Shown: positions 22,625 through 36,300, counted from the first letter of the stretch. The stretch: 64,000 nt of DNA from Gordius sp. MW1 (GCA_964036665.1 OZ038526.1:6324001-6388000), one strand, 5' to 3'. Notes: generated by a model from the letters alone, not told the origin. A program made the numbers and translations.

Positions 22625-22889
22625 CCTAAAATGCTCTGATTAAATGTTAATGCCACAAAAGAATCTTTGCGGGGCAGAAATTGTTGCTTCCCATTATTTG
22701 AACTAAAATGCCTGGCATTTCTATTATCCTAACAAAGAAATCATTGCAGTTTAAAAAAAGATCGTCCAAAATTATAGTTAGAGATACTGCCGACTCCTTA
22801 GATGAACTCAAAATCTTAGATTTTCTATGGTCAGAGACGCGATAGACGGTTATCAACGAAATCAACTCTACCGTTCTTCTCTGTATGCA

Positions 22890-23459
22890 TCTAAGTAAGT
22901 AAGTAAGTTTGCCGCGAAGACGCCCAAGAGCTTAGTTAGTGCAATCTAAGGTTGAGCCCCTTCTAACGCCAAATGGCGCATCAGGCCACGTTAGTGATAA
23001 CGTGTGTAAATATGCTGTAAAAAATGGTTAACATGCAGTGTAATTATGACATGTAAATATGTAATACCTATTGACTTGAAAGTAATGTAAAGCCTTTAAT
23101 GGTAAGGTCGTAAATGAATAATGCGTGAGAAGATCCTTAATGGGGGAGCCGCAATAATTTGTTATTAGAGAAGTCTTTCCCCTGTCTTGCATGATGGGTA
23201 GCAATGAATTCCAATCATGACCCAGTGCTTGGACCTCACGGAACACCTTGTAAAGCCAGCTGCCGTTGCATTTGCGGCCTTTTAGCTGGGGTGGACACCA
23301 AAACAGGGAAGATAGACAATAGTTGGTTCCCTTCCTTCGCGCTTGATGTGCCAAAAAACCCCATTTTCTCGCGAGTAGAATGTTTTTGATTGGGGCGATT
23401 TTGCAGCGCACCCATAGATCCTCATTGGTTATTCTCATCGGATAAAATATCCGGCAAAC
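22890..23459 (-). pseudogene. Non-LTR retrotransposon (LINE) 3' end with C-terminal ORF2 remnant
   Basis: Minus-strand reading from 23459 to about 23100 gives RITNEDLWVRCKIAPI, RKWGFLAHQARR and LGHDWNSLLPIMQDRG, resembling the conserved post-RT C-terminal region of animal LINEs (RKWxWIGH and AQDRxxW blocks). The following 3' end terminates in the AAGT tandem tail at 22892-22907, typical of a simple-repeat LINE tail. Stops and substitutions show it is dead. Confidence 0.65.
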
Positions 23460-24277
23460 GAGCCAATATTATCTTAATATTAACACAATTCTAAATTTAA
23501 TAAGTTATTAACACAATTCTAAACTTAATAAGTTATTTAGTAGAAATTATATTTCATAGCTACATAAAGTTTATTATGATATATATATTTTATAGCTACA
23601 TAAATTTTATTATGATATAAACATATTAAGTTTTGCCAATTAGAGCCCTAATAATTTATTATTATCTTAACTATTAACACAGAACAGATCTAAATTTAAT
23701 AAGTTATTAACACAATTCTAAATTTAATAAGTTATTTAGTAGAAATTATATTTCATAGCTACATAAAGTTTATTATGATATATATATTTTATAGTACATA
23801 AAGTTTATTATGATAATAAATATATTAAGTTTTGCCAATTAGAGCCCTAATAATTTTATATTATCTTAATATTAACACAATTCTAAATTTAACAAAACAA
23901 ATTTATTTAAAAAAATATATTCACTTACAATTAATTATATATATATTTATTTACAATTTAGTATATGTCTAAGCGCATTTTTACCTAGTTGACTTCTAAA
24001 CCCTTACACCGGCCTAAAATGCTCTGATTAAATGTTAATGCCACAAAAGAATCTTTGCGGGGCAGAAATTGTTGCTTCCCATTATTTGAACTAAAATGCC
24101 TGGCATTTCTATTATCCTAACAAAGAAATCATTGCAGTTTAAAAAAAGATCGTCCAAAATTATAGTTAGAGATACTGCCGACTCCTTAGATGAACTCAAA
24201 ATCTTAGATTTTCTATGGTCAGAGACGCGATAGACGGTTATCAACGAAATCAACTCTACCGTTCTTCTCTGTATGCA

Positions 24278-24760
24278 TCTAAGTAAGTAAGTAAGTTTGC
24301 CGCGAAGACGCCCAAGAGCTTAGTTAGTGATCTAAGGTTGAGCCCCTTCTAACGCCAAATGGCGCATCAGGCCACGTTAGTGATAACGTGTGTAAATATG
24401 CTGTAAAAAAATGGTTAACATGCAGTGTAATTATGACATGTAAATATGTAATACCTATTGACTTGAACTAACATTAGTTGTGCTTTGGAAATAGAAGGGG
24501 CCACTAGACATATGTCGTCTGCGAACAGCAGGGATGATAGAGTAGTGCCGTTTAGTTTGATACCATCAGTCGGAAATGTGGATCTCTTCATTATTAGATC
24601 CATCGCAATTATAAAGAGGAGAGGGGACAGCGGGCAACCTTGCCTGACACCAGAAGTTACTGGTATGGGCTCCGATTTATGGTGGAGCCACAATTTTTTG
24701 CCCATACTGCACGGTAGGACCTCACATTTATTGTTGATTATCGTTCCAATTTAAATAACT
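24278..24760 (-). pseudogene. LINE reverse transcriptase fragment joined to a duplicated LINE tail
   Basis: 24467-24760 on the minus strand encodes the RT fingers/palm region: SGVRQGCPLSPLLFIIAMD, then SLLFADDICLV with the catalytic FADD. It abuts the duplicated LINE 3' tail (24278-24467) directly at 24467, skipping the C-terminal region still present in the first duplication unit. The fragment is about 95 codons and lacks the rest of the enzyme. Confidence 0.8.
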
Positions 24761-26520
24761 ACTTTTTTCACTTATCTTACTCATTTAAAAATTTAAAGAT
24801 TAGCTTATATTTATGTCTCCCAATTTAACCTGCAGATAAAACCCCTTTATTTCTGGAACTAATCAATTTTTCCAGAATTTTTAGTTCGGCCGAAACGTTA
24901 GTGGTATCTATCGGGTTAAAGCGTTATACTTAATAAGAATTTTTTCGTTATGTATTGCCCCTTGAATAATTATTGCCTCTTTAGCCTCACCCCCCCCCCC
25001 CCCCCCCCCCCTCATTCACTGGCTTTATCCTCCCTCATATTAATAACCCTTGGGTCACGACAATATCCTCTACTTCGAGAAAATTGTTTTAGTGTAGTAG
25101 CAATCTATTACATCGATTAAAGGGGAGTAAAAATATAGTATTTATTAAATAACAAAAAAAAATCAAAAAGCAAGACAAAATTAATACAGTTTAAACGCTT
25201 TAATGATATATAAGTATATATTTAATATAGGTGTGGGGGGAGAGGTTGAAATTTTAATTTATAATATAAATAAACAAGATATCACTACCACCACAACGTT
25301 ATCAATGTTAAAAGCCTTATAACCATTTATATTAATAATAATCTTGTTAGCCATAGATGTTGACTAAATAATAAATTTTTCGCTTTTATGTTATGTTATA
25401 AAACAATTGTAATAATTATATAATTTATATTCCTCGTTTCAATAAAAAAGTAATTCAATATATTCAACACTTCGCTATAGCTAGATTTGTTAAATTTTCT
25501 CAAAAAAAGAATTAAACTCCACTTCCGGTACAGCGTCACTTATTAGACAACTAGTTCACTTCTAAGCTATTACAATTTCAATAGGAACGTGATTAAGTAC
25601 AAGTCCCTTCAAAGTTATTTTTAAATATTTATATAACTATAAATAAAAAGCCTTATTGTCCAATTTTTTGAAATCTATAAATTTTTAAAATGGGTTTAAT
25701 TAATTAAGTTTTTTAAACAATAGTTTCTTAAACTAAAATGCCTTTTAAATAATGGGCTAGTAAAATTGTACTTAACGATAATATGAAAAAATCTATATTG
25801 GCATTATATTTGATAAACTTTCCTAGTTTCCACTTCATTTTGAATGGTACCTAGAAAAATTCTTCGTTGTTAAGATCTAGAATTACTTGAATATCTATAT
25901 GCTGGATCAATTAAAAAATAAAATTGGTAATCAATCTCAAGTTTATAAATAGACGCTCGTCCTTTAAAACAGCCAATGAAACAATTAGTTTAAGCAAATT
26001 TTTGTTTGTAAGTAACACATGGTTACATTAGTCCAATTACTATTTTTATTTTCCAACTTAGCTAGAACATTGAAAACATATTTTGTTTGTACTTTATTTG
26101 AATTTAAGAATTAGCACCCATATGTCAGCTTTTGACTACATTAATACACATTAGAGTCAATAATCCACGTAACCAAAAATGTTTTATAAAAAAATATCAC
26201 AACATTTAAATATTAAAAAAAAAAATGCTTAAACCCTTGTACTCTGTAAATAACTTTAATTATCATAAATAAATTTACTATACAGTTGTATTTATTTAAA
26301 TTTTACTTTTTAATAAAGTTTCCACAAGTTAGTATTTTTATTATTTTAAAATCTTATTCGATTTAGAATAATTGGTTTAAGTTTAATGTTCTCTGCAATT
26401 TTTACAGATTTTAAGTAATAATTTTGAACGCGTCGAACAACGCATTCATTCATAAGCAAAAATTTCGTCTGTTCTTTAATTATAAATATCGCACCAAATG
26501 TATCTTTTTTAATTTCCAAC
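24761..26520. other. Intergenic region upstream of the NKCC gene
   Basis: AT-rich, with no supported ORF or transposon ends. A 22-nt run of C lies near 24991-25012. The NKCC promoter and 5'UTR should lie in the right part. An in-frame TGA near 26437 with no ATG between it and 26521 fixes the start codon if the 5'UTR is unspliced. Confidence 0.5.
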
Positions 26521-27396
26521 ATGTCTTCAAAAAATAAGATTGTTCATCATTCTGCCTCAGATGCTAATATTAAGCAACCACAAGATCAAGCTTCTTCTTC
26601 ATTTCCTCATTCTGAATTATCATCATATGACAAATTAACTCGCACTGGCTCTAGATTTAAAGTTGCCTTAGTGGAAAAGGTAAATGAGCCTGTAGGAGGT
26701 TCTAGTTTAGAAGTGCAGAATTATGTAAAATATCCATCACATTCACAAATTTATAAACCAACTATATTGAATAAACCTTACTACCAGACAAGAGACAAGA
26801 AGATTTCTTGTCCTGTATCCACAGCTAATTCACCTGATTACTCTGAAGGTATATTTGTTTTGCCAAGATCTCCAGAAATATTTACTAATAGTCCATTTAA
26901 AGAAGGTCCAGAATTTAATGCAAACAAACAAATCATGAATTTTAATAAGGGGTCTATTGAGTTAAATGAAATGATAGATGATGCTTATTCATATCATTCA
27001 AATTCTTCAAAAGGAAGTAGGACATCATCCATTTTGTTAGTTGAAGAGGATAATTGCTTAAATTTTTCAAAATCAAATAATGATAGACAAAAAAATTATA
27101 TTGAAAATAAAAAGGTGAAAATTATGTCCGATAAGAAAATGTTAGGTTCTAAAGAAATAACTTTTTCTGCTGATACAAATGATGGTCATAATTCAACCCC
27201 TAATCAAGGTTTTGAAACTTTCAATGACAAAACAGAAACTGGAAGCACATACCATAAAAAGATGATGACTTATGAGACCTTGCCCAATGTTGAGCATTAT
27301 AAAAATATATTTTCAATGGTCAAAACCAGAGGCAGGCCAAGTTTGACTGAACTTCACGAAAGACCCCGAGTTCCTGAATTTTTTCAGGAAAATGAG
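26521..27396 (+). CDS. NKCC exon 1: regulatory N terminus
   Basis: Encodes residues 1-292 in one exon. GSRFKVALV (43-51) contains the RFxV motif bound by SPAK/OSR1 kinases. The Thr-rich stretch about residues 239-258 ([18 protein letters not shown]), just before HYKNIF, occupies the place of the kinase-regulated Thr cluster of vertebrate NKCCs. RPSLTELHE (about 274-282) is the conserved N-terminal domain end. The donor is GAG|gtattt, phase 0. Reading through it gives a stop after four codons, at 27411. The start is the first ATG after an in-frame TGA. Confidence 0.9.
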
Positions 27397-30300
27397 GTAT
27401 TTCCATTTTAATAAAAAGCTTTCTTCTATATTATTCTATATAATTATCATTGGTTATATAGCATAATACCAAGTATAATTATTTGTGTGGGTAATTTTAA
27501 CAACTTTATAATTCATTAATGCCATTTTTAAACAAACCTTAATAATTTACATGTATGAAAATATAAATTGTCATAAATGGATCGGGATTCTTTAACCATG
27601 TTCTACCAGATTTACCACTTTTTAACATTTGAAAAAATATTAAATATGATATTTTTGTAATTGTATCCATGATTAAACATAATGTTATTGAAAGCTTCCC
27701 TTCACAGTCCCTTCCCCCTAAAGTACTTTTTTGTAGTGCCAAACTTTAAAATTTTTGCAATGACTTTATAATTATAAAGTCATTGCAAATTCAAATTAAT
27801 ACATTTATATGTTTAATCAAATTATGTTAAATTTTTAAAAATTTTGCCCCCCCCCCTTTTGGTGTCCTCTCTATTTCAAATCTTAACTACTCCCATCTTT
27901 TTTTTAGCTATATTTAGCTAGCCCCTTCAATATCTATCGTCCCCCGTCATTCAGTACCTTTCTTTTTTAACTTTGCGCAACTTTATCGATTTTGTCCTCT
28001 AATCCTCTTATGGTCCGAGATCGTCGTTCTTCCATTCCTGTCACCAACTTTGGCCGTCGCGACACTTATCAACAACCGAGGGGGGGGGGGCTCGGCTGGG
28101 CATTTGGGACCATGGGAGCCAGGGGGTGGCAGGGAGGGGCGGCTGCCCACCTCCTTTAAATCCGGATATTCTTCAAATTTTAATATAATTATAAATCACA
28201 AAAAAAAACATTATTTTGCCCCTCCCCCTAAAGCATTATTGCCCCCCCCCCCTCCTCTAGTTCCAATTTTGGCTACGCCCATGCTTGTGACTAGTGTTCT
28301 AAAAACGGCTGGGTTTTTGTTTGGTCGACTTTTGGTTTTAGTCGACTTAACATAAGCATTCCAAAGGTTTTTTAATTTCTTTACCTTAAGTCGGTGTCTA
28401 CTAAGAAAAACCGACTAAAAAACGACGGTCTGTTTATGTTTAATCGACTAAAACCAAACATCAACCAAACAAAATCCAGCCCTTTTTACAACACTACTTG
28501 GAACCTACGACTTAGGGTGCGTCTTAATACGCGATTTTGAATCTAGATTCAAAAAGCGAATGCATGTTAAAACATAGCCGCATCTTAATACGAGCGTCAC
28601 GTCATTTTTGTTCTATTTTTGTGGTTTTGCTCATAAAACAAATATTTATCCTTTAATTACGCTTATTAATGCATATTCATATGGTAACTAAACTAAAATT
28701 GTTGATTCTACGATATGTATATCGCACATTTAGACAAACAAAAATATGGCGCCAAGCAGTTGAATCGTATATTAAAACGGGCCCTTAGGGCTACTAGGAT
28801 TGAATCAGAAATTTGCAATATATTTATAAACTGACTCAAGGAGTCAGGTATAAAAACTTTCCTATATATGATTGTAATAAAAGTGATGCTTGCTTGAATC
28901 GAGTACGACGTGGTGGCAAATAGACGAGGCTTGGATTAGTCATTTTTTGGGTGTGACGGGTAAATATTGACCTAAAGGCTTAGGCAAGCCAATCTATTTT
29001 ACCGTTGAGTCAATAACTTTACCACTCCCCAGGGGCGAAGCCAAGGGGGGGCAGGGATGGACGGCGGTCCCCCCCTCTAAATCCAATTTTTTTTTTGAAA
29101 TTTCTTAAAACTATGGAAAAAATTTCAAAAAATGATCATTTTGCCCCTCCTTAAATCATTTATTGCCCCCCCCCCCCCAGTCTAAATCCTGGCTACGCTC
29201 ATGCCACTCACCCCTCGCCCTTATCTTACCCCTAATTGGGTTAAAACGCCCCAAAACTTTTTTTTACTACAAGTGTCCGAACGGCACTACATGACATAAT
29301 TTGTAGACTTTCTTATTTATTTCAACGTGCTTTGTTAATTTTAAAATTTAACTAAGTCAGCAGAATAAAATGATGAGATTTAGATTTTTTTTTCCATAAA
29401 AATTGGATTTCTTTAACCTATGGGTTGGGTGAAATTCTTAAATAGGGAAACGGTTGTCAATATTATTGACTAACGCAATTTTTAGCGCGCTAATCGGCCT
29501 CGTTTTTGTTACTAGCTGTGGCCGTTCAGTATCCGTCACCTAAACCATAGGTCAAAATTAATTTGCACGAACCCGGCCCCGTCCTTTATTATAACTAAAT
29601 TGCCCGCCCCGATCCGCCCGAACCCTTCCAAGTATCCGCCTGACCATGGTCGATTCATTAGAGATCCCCAAACTGCTCGGCTCGAAATGATGATTTTTGA
29701 AATTTATTTTTAATTGCTATGCAATTTATGGGCTCGTTTTTTGTTGTCCGTCCGTCTGTCTGTCCGTCTGTCCGTCCGTCCATCCCTATCTATTTGCATT
29801 GGGTATATTAGGTTATCGATTTTTTAAATTAATGCATGAGAAAGAGGTGCCCCACCCCTCATCTCTATCTCCCTCGTTGTGTTATTTTTTAAATTAATGC
29901 ATAAGAGGTGCCCCACCCCTCATCTCTATCTCCCTCGGTGTGTTATATATAAGATTTGTTAAATTATCTATTATATAATAAACATAAATAATAGTTGTTT
30001 ACTTTTAATTGCTATGCAATTTAACTAGTTATATAATAAACATAAATAAAAGTTGTTTACTTTTAATTGCTATGCAATTTAACTAGTTTTTGTTATATAA
30101 TAAACATAGATAAAAGTTGTTTACTTTTAATGCTATGCAATTTAACTAGTTATATAATAAACATAAATAAAAGTTGTTTACTTTTTAATTGCTATCCAAT
30201 TTAACTAGTTTTGGTGTTAGAATCCCGGAGTTTTTTTGACTCTTATGATTGTTCTTGTTACTATCATTGATAATAAGAATTTTTGGCCGTCCGCTGGCTG

Positions 30301-33300
30301 CTGACCCATCAAAAAAATGACCATTGGCCAAAATGTGAATCGAAATTATTTTTTTCGTTTTTTTTGACTATTATGATTGTTCCTGTTTCTACCATTGCTA
30401 TTATGACTTTTTGGCCGTCCGCTGGCTGCTGACCAATGTTATATAATAAACGTAAATAAAAGTTGTTTACTTTTAATTGCTATGCAATTTAACTAGTTTT
30501 TGGGTTAGAATCCCGGAGTTTTTTTGACTCTTATGATTGTTCTTGTTACTATCATTGATAATAAGACTTTTTGGCCGTCCGTTGGCTGCTGACCAATGAA
30601 AAAAATGACCATTGGCCAAAATGTGAATCCGAGTTTATTTTTTCGTTTTTTTTTTTGACTATTATGATTGTTCCTGTTACTACCATTGCTATTATGACTT
30701 TTTGGCCGTCCGCTGGCTCCTGACCGATTGAAAAAATGACCATTGGCCAAAATGTGAATCGAAATTATTTTTTCGTTTTTTTTACTCTTATGAATTTATA
30801 TCCACTTTTATCGTGTGCTGGCTGCTGACCAATGGAAAAAAATGACCATTGGCCAAAATGTGATTCGAAAATTTTTTTTTCGTTTTTTTTACTCTTATGA
30901 ATTTATATCCACTTTTATCGTGTGCTGGCTGCTGACCAATGGAAAAAAATGACCATTGGCCAAAGTGAGCATCAAAATTTTTTTTTCCGTTTTTTTGGCT
31001 ATCATTGACTTATAGAGTATCTGTTGGTACTGACCAATAGAGAAAAAGTGACCATTGGCCAAATTTTTGATTTTTTTAATTAAAAAGTGTCCAAATTCAA
31101 CAAAAAATTTCTCCCAACAATTCTGCAAATTCTTAACATTGTGTTGTTTTATAATATAATGTTTGTTAGACCCATAATCACTAAAGGCCATAAAAACTAA
31201 TGTAAGAAACTAGATGCAAACACTAAATCTAACCCTAACCCTCGCCTATATTACATTTTGCCTATAATGGAAAATTTGTATAAATAATTAATTAATCATT
31301 AGGCATTTAATACCCCCCTATAGGCTTTCTCGCCCCTTCCCACCTTTCTCGCCCATAAATTGCATAGCAAATATGATACATTTATACGAAGTACAGATGA
31401 GTCGTCCCCCCTTCCCTTCCCCTCTTCCCTTCCCTTCTCCCCCTTCCCACGAGGGCCGAAGGGCCGAGTTTTTAATTTAAGTCTCGATTTTTTTTGAATA
31501 AGAATCATGATAATAAATAGTGTAAATAAAATAAAAAGAGTGGCAAAACAATACACGAAAAACAAAATAAAACCTTATGGTCCTCGCCCAAAGCCACAGA
31601 CTGAAAACCCTGCTGGCTCAAAACTATTTCACCCTTTTAATTTGTTCCACATTAGTGAGGGCTTAATTTATTGAGCTCTGCGCGCCCGGACGTTTTATCA
31701 AATTATTAGTTTTTGAACATTGTGACGTATTAAATGTCATTAGGTAAGTTTTTTGTCTGGCAAAATAAAGCTTATAGAAAACTGAATATCCTATGGTAGC
31801 GCTAAATTTTTAATTTGGCCTAAACTTTTGAAAGGCGAAAGTTTTAGATCGACCTTGGGCCCTTGAATAACGTGAGTTAAGATAGAATGTTGTGATTCAG
31901 TCAGACTCAAGAACGGATGCCCCCGACCGACCTAAATGAGCCATAAAATCTTAGAACGCACGCCTTAGTATAATGTATATTCTCCTAACCACTTATTGGA
32001 GCTGATAAATTAAAAATTGTGGGCTGCAAAATTAAATGATACGGGCCCATGGTACTTACATCGTAAACTGTTAGTAAATTGGCGATACATATTATACTCC
32101 AGCCAGCATTGGAATTTGAGGGGGCAATAATGATTTAGGGAAGGGCAAAATGATCATTTTTTAAAATTTTGTCATATTTTTTATAAATTTTAGCAAATTT
32201 TTGGATTTAGAGGGGGGGGGGCAGCCGCCCCTTGGCTACGCCCATGTTATACTCTTATATTATAGCTGTCAGCCTTTTCATAACCAATGCCCATCTTCGA
32301 CCTTACTTAGGCCTTTTTATAACAATCGGCGATTATTTTTAAGAATTGAAAAAATTTGATCGAAATCGAGTTTATAATTTTACGTTAAATTTTGGAAATC
32401 TCTGACGCACACACACACGACCAGTTAAGACTCGGTCTAACCCCGGACCTCCAGTTTACGCTACGAAAACCATAAAATGAATGTTTCGAGGCCATCATAT
32501 TTTTTTGATACTCACCGATCGATTAGTATGCTGGACACAAATTTGTGCAACATTTTTCAGTAGGTTTGCTATAAAATCTTTTACTTTCCACAAAAAAATA
32601 TCCTCATTATGTCATCGCATTTATGTGATATGATATTAGATTCCAAGTTTAACACCATATTAGGTTATTGCTCGTCTCAAAATAAATCACATATGCCCCT
32701 CACTTTTTGTTTTTGCACCCACATGCTACTGGGATAATTCGGTATTGCTTTTTATAGCATTTTGTTTACTTATTTTGGCCTTTGAAATGTTTTTTTGTTG
32801 ATATGGAAATAAGGTTGGGTTGGGGGGGGGGGGGAAAGTAGGGATTTTCACCCTTTCCTGTACCTGTTGCTTGAGAGGTTAACATTGTTTAGCCAACGTG
32901 TTACTATTTCAATATAATATTTTGAAATTTTGCGTTTTTTTTACCCATGATAAATAACAAGTTTTGACTTAAGTTATAGATATCTTATATAATAGATCAT
33001 GAAGATTTGCCATATTGGAAACGATTAATATAATTTTGCTGGATGGGAAAAATGATTGAAATTAACCCCTTAAAAATTTTAGTTTGAATATAATTAAATT
33101 TACATTTTTAGAACTTAGGTATACCCCATTGTCAAACGAAAGGCTCATTCTTAGGGAATCTTATTGACAATTTACAACTATTCAGGGGCGTAGCCAGGAT
33201 TAAAACAGGGGCAATAGTCATTAAGGGAGGGACCAAAATTGTAAATATTTTAAATTTAAGCCATAATTATATTATACTTTCAAAAATTTTGGATTTAGAG

Positions 33301-36300
33301 GGGGCAGCTACCCCTCCCTGCTACCCCCTGGCTACGCCCATGCAACAATTAGAAAAGATAGCAGACCAAAAAACTAAACTTTTTCTTGAAAATGCGCACA
33401 ATGTTATATAGGGTATTTAACGATTGTTTGTGATTAAAATATCTAGGGTTCCTTTTTCACACGGAGTGTCGCAGGCAGGATTTAAATATGACGTAAATTG
33501 TCGCGTTTTTCGCTCACTCTCCATTAGAACGTGACACTTTTTCTGAGAAAACTAAATTTTTTTCCACGTCTGGTCTTTTGATTTCAATAAAAAAGTGAAA
33601 ATATTTTTCCCCTCTATCGTATTCGTGCGAAAAGGAATACGATTTAAATAAGAAGGTCCAGAAGGGAAGAGTTATTAGGAATTAATTGGGGGAACTTAAA
33701 GGAAAATTGGGCCGTAAAACGATAAATTATTGGGGGATGGCCGGGCCGCGAACAGGCTCACGCGCGTACGCAGAAATATTTCTCAACTGTCTTTATTACA
33801 TGGCATTAATATAATCACAACCAAGAAAATATATATAATTATTAAAAGATCGCAATGTCAAAATCGCATACGATAAGATGCGTATATCGAAAATCACTCA
33901 CGCGTAAGAAAAATAACAAATACGTATCAGCGCGTCGGGGGGGGGGGGTATACGCGTACTAGAAATTAAATGTAAAAGAATAATGGTCTACGCTATGAGT
34001 GTACAACGTGTAAGATCAAAAGATTGTACCGCGTGTTGAACTCTTAACTTTAATTTTTGAATAAGATGAGATGAGGGGGGGGGGGTGTGTGGGAAGACAT
34101 CTTCATCATCGTATCTCTGGATACGCTAATTTCATTCTTCGTGTATGGGTACACGACATCTTTTCCTTTTAAAAGTCGAAGACTTAATGTATTTTCGATA
34201 GAGTTCTAAGAGCTCAGTGCAACTATCAAGGCGGCGTTATTAACATTATAAATTTCAAACATCTGGCATCGAATACCAACTCTGGCCTTTGCTCACACGA
34301 CGACTGATATATGTAAAAATCAGAGATAAAAAGGCAACGTCATGACTAACGGATTTTTCTTCCAGCTCTGTGACTCACCTAGCAACAGCCTTGACAAAAC
34401 TTATAATTAATATAGATTGTAAACTGCTATCTTGAAAATTATCCTTTCTTGCCCACGAGCAGACTGTCAAATACTAGTCAAAGAAACTGCGGGGGGGGGG
34501 AATTTTAATATTGGTTAACAATATAATTTTCATATAATAAATATATGTAAATAAATCAAGTGTATAATTCTGTCTTACAATAATATTTTAGCGGATTAAG
34601 AATTTAGGCCTTGAGAATTAGTTAGGGATGATTCTGCATAATTGATATTTTGAATAAAATCAGTTTCGGGATCTTCATCCGTTCGAAGAATTCCGCCATA
34701 TGTTCTCAGACATATTGGAATTTCCACTGAATTATGTTTGCGGTTTAAATTTGGTAGCCAATTGTTCGAAGGAATTGTTTTCTTCCTCCGTCTCCCAATA
34801 TTTCCGAATCATGGATTGGTTCGATTGTTTTAGTAGAATAATCTTATCCGATATCCCTGCGCTGTGACGGTTGTTCATGGCAAACGGGATTGGAATAATT
34901 TTATTCAATATCCCTGCACTGTGACGATTTTTCATGGCAAACGGGATGTTCCTGGAATAATTTTATCCGAATAATTTTATCCATTCCATTCAGAAGAAGG
35001 GGCGGGGCGGCAATTTGAATTCCAAATTAATTTTTCTGTATAAATTATTTCCTTTTTCGTTTTGTAGAATAATTCCTGGTTTCCTCCATCGGGCGTGAGT
35101 AGAATATCTGACACCAAATATCGTATTCGTGCGTAAAAAGGAATACGATTTAAATAAGAAGGTCCAGAAGGGAAGAGTTATTAGGAATTAATTGGGGGAA
35201 CTTAAAGGAAAATTGGGCCGTAAAACGATAAATTATTGGGGGATGGCCGGGCCGCGAACAGGCTCACGCGCGTACGCAGAAATATTTCTCAACTGTCTTT
35301 ATTACATGGCATTAATATAATCACAACCAAGAAAATATATATAATTATTAAAAGATCGCAATGTCAAAATCGCATACGATAAGATGCGTATATCGAAAAT
35401 CACTCACGCGTAAGAAAAATAACAAATACGTATCAGCGCGTCGGGGGGGGGGGTATACGCGTACTAGAAATTAAATGTAAAAGAATAATGGTCTACGCTA
35501 TGAGTGTACAACGTGTAAGATCAAAAGATTGTACCGCGTGTTGAACTCTTAACTTTAATTTTTGAATAAGATGAGATGAGGGGGGGGGGGTGTGTGGGAA
35601 GACATCTTCATCATCGTATCTCTGGATACGCTAATTTCATTCTTCGTGTATGGGTACACGACACCCTCTAACATAATATCCATGCGCCGTAAGTATTACC
35701 AAGTGCGGCAATTCCCCACCTTGTCTGCCTATAGCTGACGTCTTTATAATGAAAAGTTTGAGGTCGTTATACTATAATTCACCCGAACTTTTGTCTGGCC
35801 AACTTAATTATCTCGCATACAAACGCAGTTCACAGCAATTTACTACTTTTTCATAAAACGACAAAGTTCAAAATTTAGGCACTACATGAGAGGTCGTTTT
35901 TCTTGAACCCGACCCGATCTGACCCGGTTTATAATACTAATTCCCCCGCCAGGATTACCAGTCTTTAATTTTATCGATAAGTTTGTGATACTCGGTTGTA
36001 GTAAGGTAGCCTTTATTTTTCGAACGATTTATTCCGTTTTGAAAAGCCTCAGGCCTGCCCTAACCCGTTCGTGATATTTAATGTAAGGTGGCAAAAAGGC
36101 TTGGCAGTTTTGCAAACTCGAACCCATTCTTAATTGTCACTCCGACCCCGACCCGGAGACCGGTACACAGGACATCGAGACAGACCATTATGTGGATGCG
36201 AGTTTACGAAATGTTTGGAGATTTAAAATTATGCTAGCGCTAAATATAAGTACGTAAATAAAGTTGAACAATATCTTCCTCGTAGCTTCAGGCGGCCCAC

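Larger units (their letters stand above)
22076..24467. repeat. Tandem duplication spanning the Ginger end, CCGG flank and LINE tail
   Basis: 22076-23083 is repeated almost identically at 23463-24467, offset about 1388 bp. Each unit holds the Ginger right arm, CTTACA/CCGG, a 240-bp unrelated flank and a LINE 3' end with AAGT repeats. The 379 bp between units (23084-23462) is LINE coding remnant. The identical short ORFs at 22647-22865 and 24035-24253 are products of the duplication, not genes. Confidence 0.8.
33615..35663 (-). mobile_element. Short non-autonomous LTR retrotransposon (TRIM-like)
   Basis: Two nearly identical 544/545-bp LTRs (33615-34158 and 35119-35663) flank 960 bp without gag or pol. 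A perfect 5-bp duplication, CCCTC, lies outside (33610-33614 and 35664-35668). On the minus strand each LTR starts TGTCGTGTACCC. A primer site TGGTGTCAGATATTC lies two bases inside the 5' LTR, and the tract AAAAGGAAAAGA precedes the 3' LTR. The parts needed for mobilisation in trans are present and coding parts are absent. Near-identity of the LTRs indicates recent insertion. The 67-codon ORF at 34732-34935 comes from an internal direct repeat and matches no gag. Confidence 0.88.

Noticed and set aside
22647..22865. 72-codon ORF, identical at 24035-24253
   Set aside because: Identity is due to the 1.4-kb tandem duplication. No motif, and it lies in the flank between Ginger and LINE sequences.
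31225..31250. CTAACCCTAACCCTCGCC, telomere-like repeat (similar at 3640)
   Set aside because: Only two or three units, isolated within interspersed repeats. Too short to be an interstitial telomere tract.
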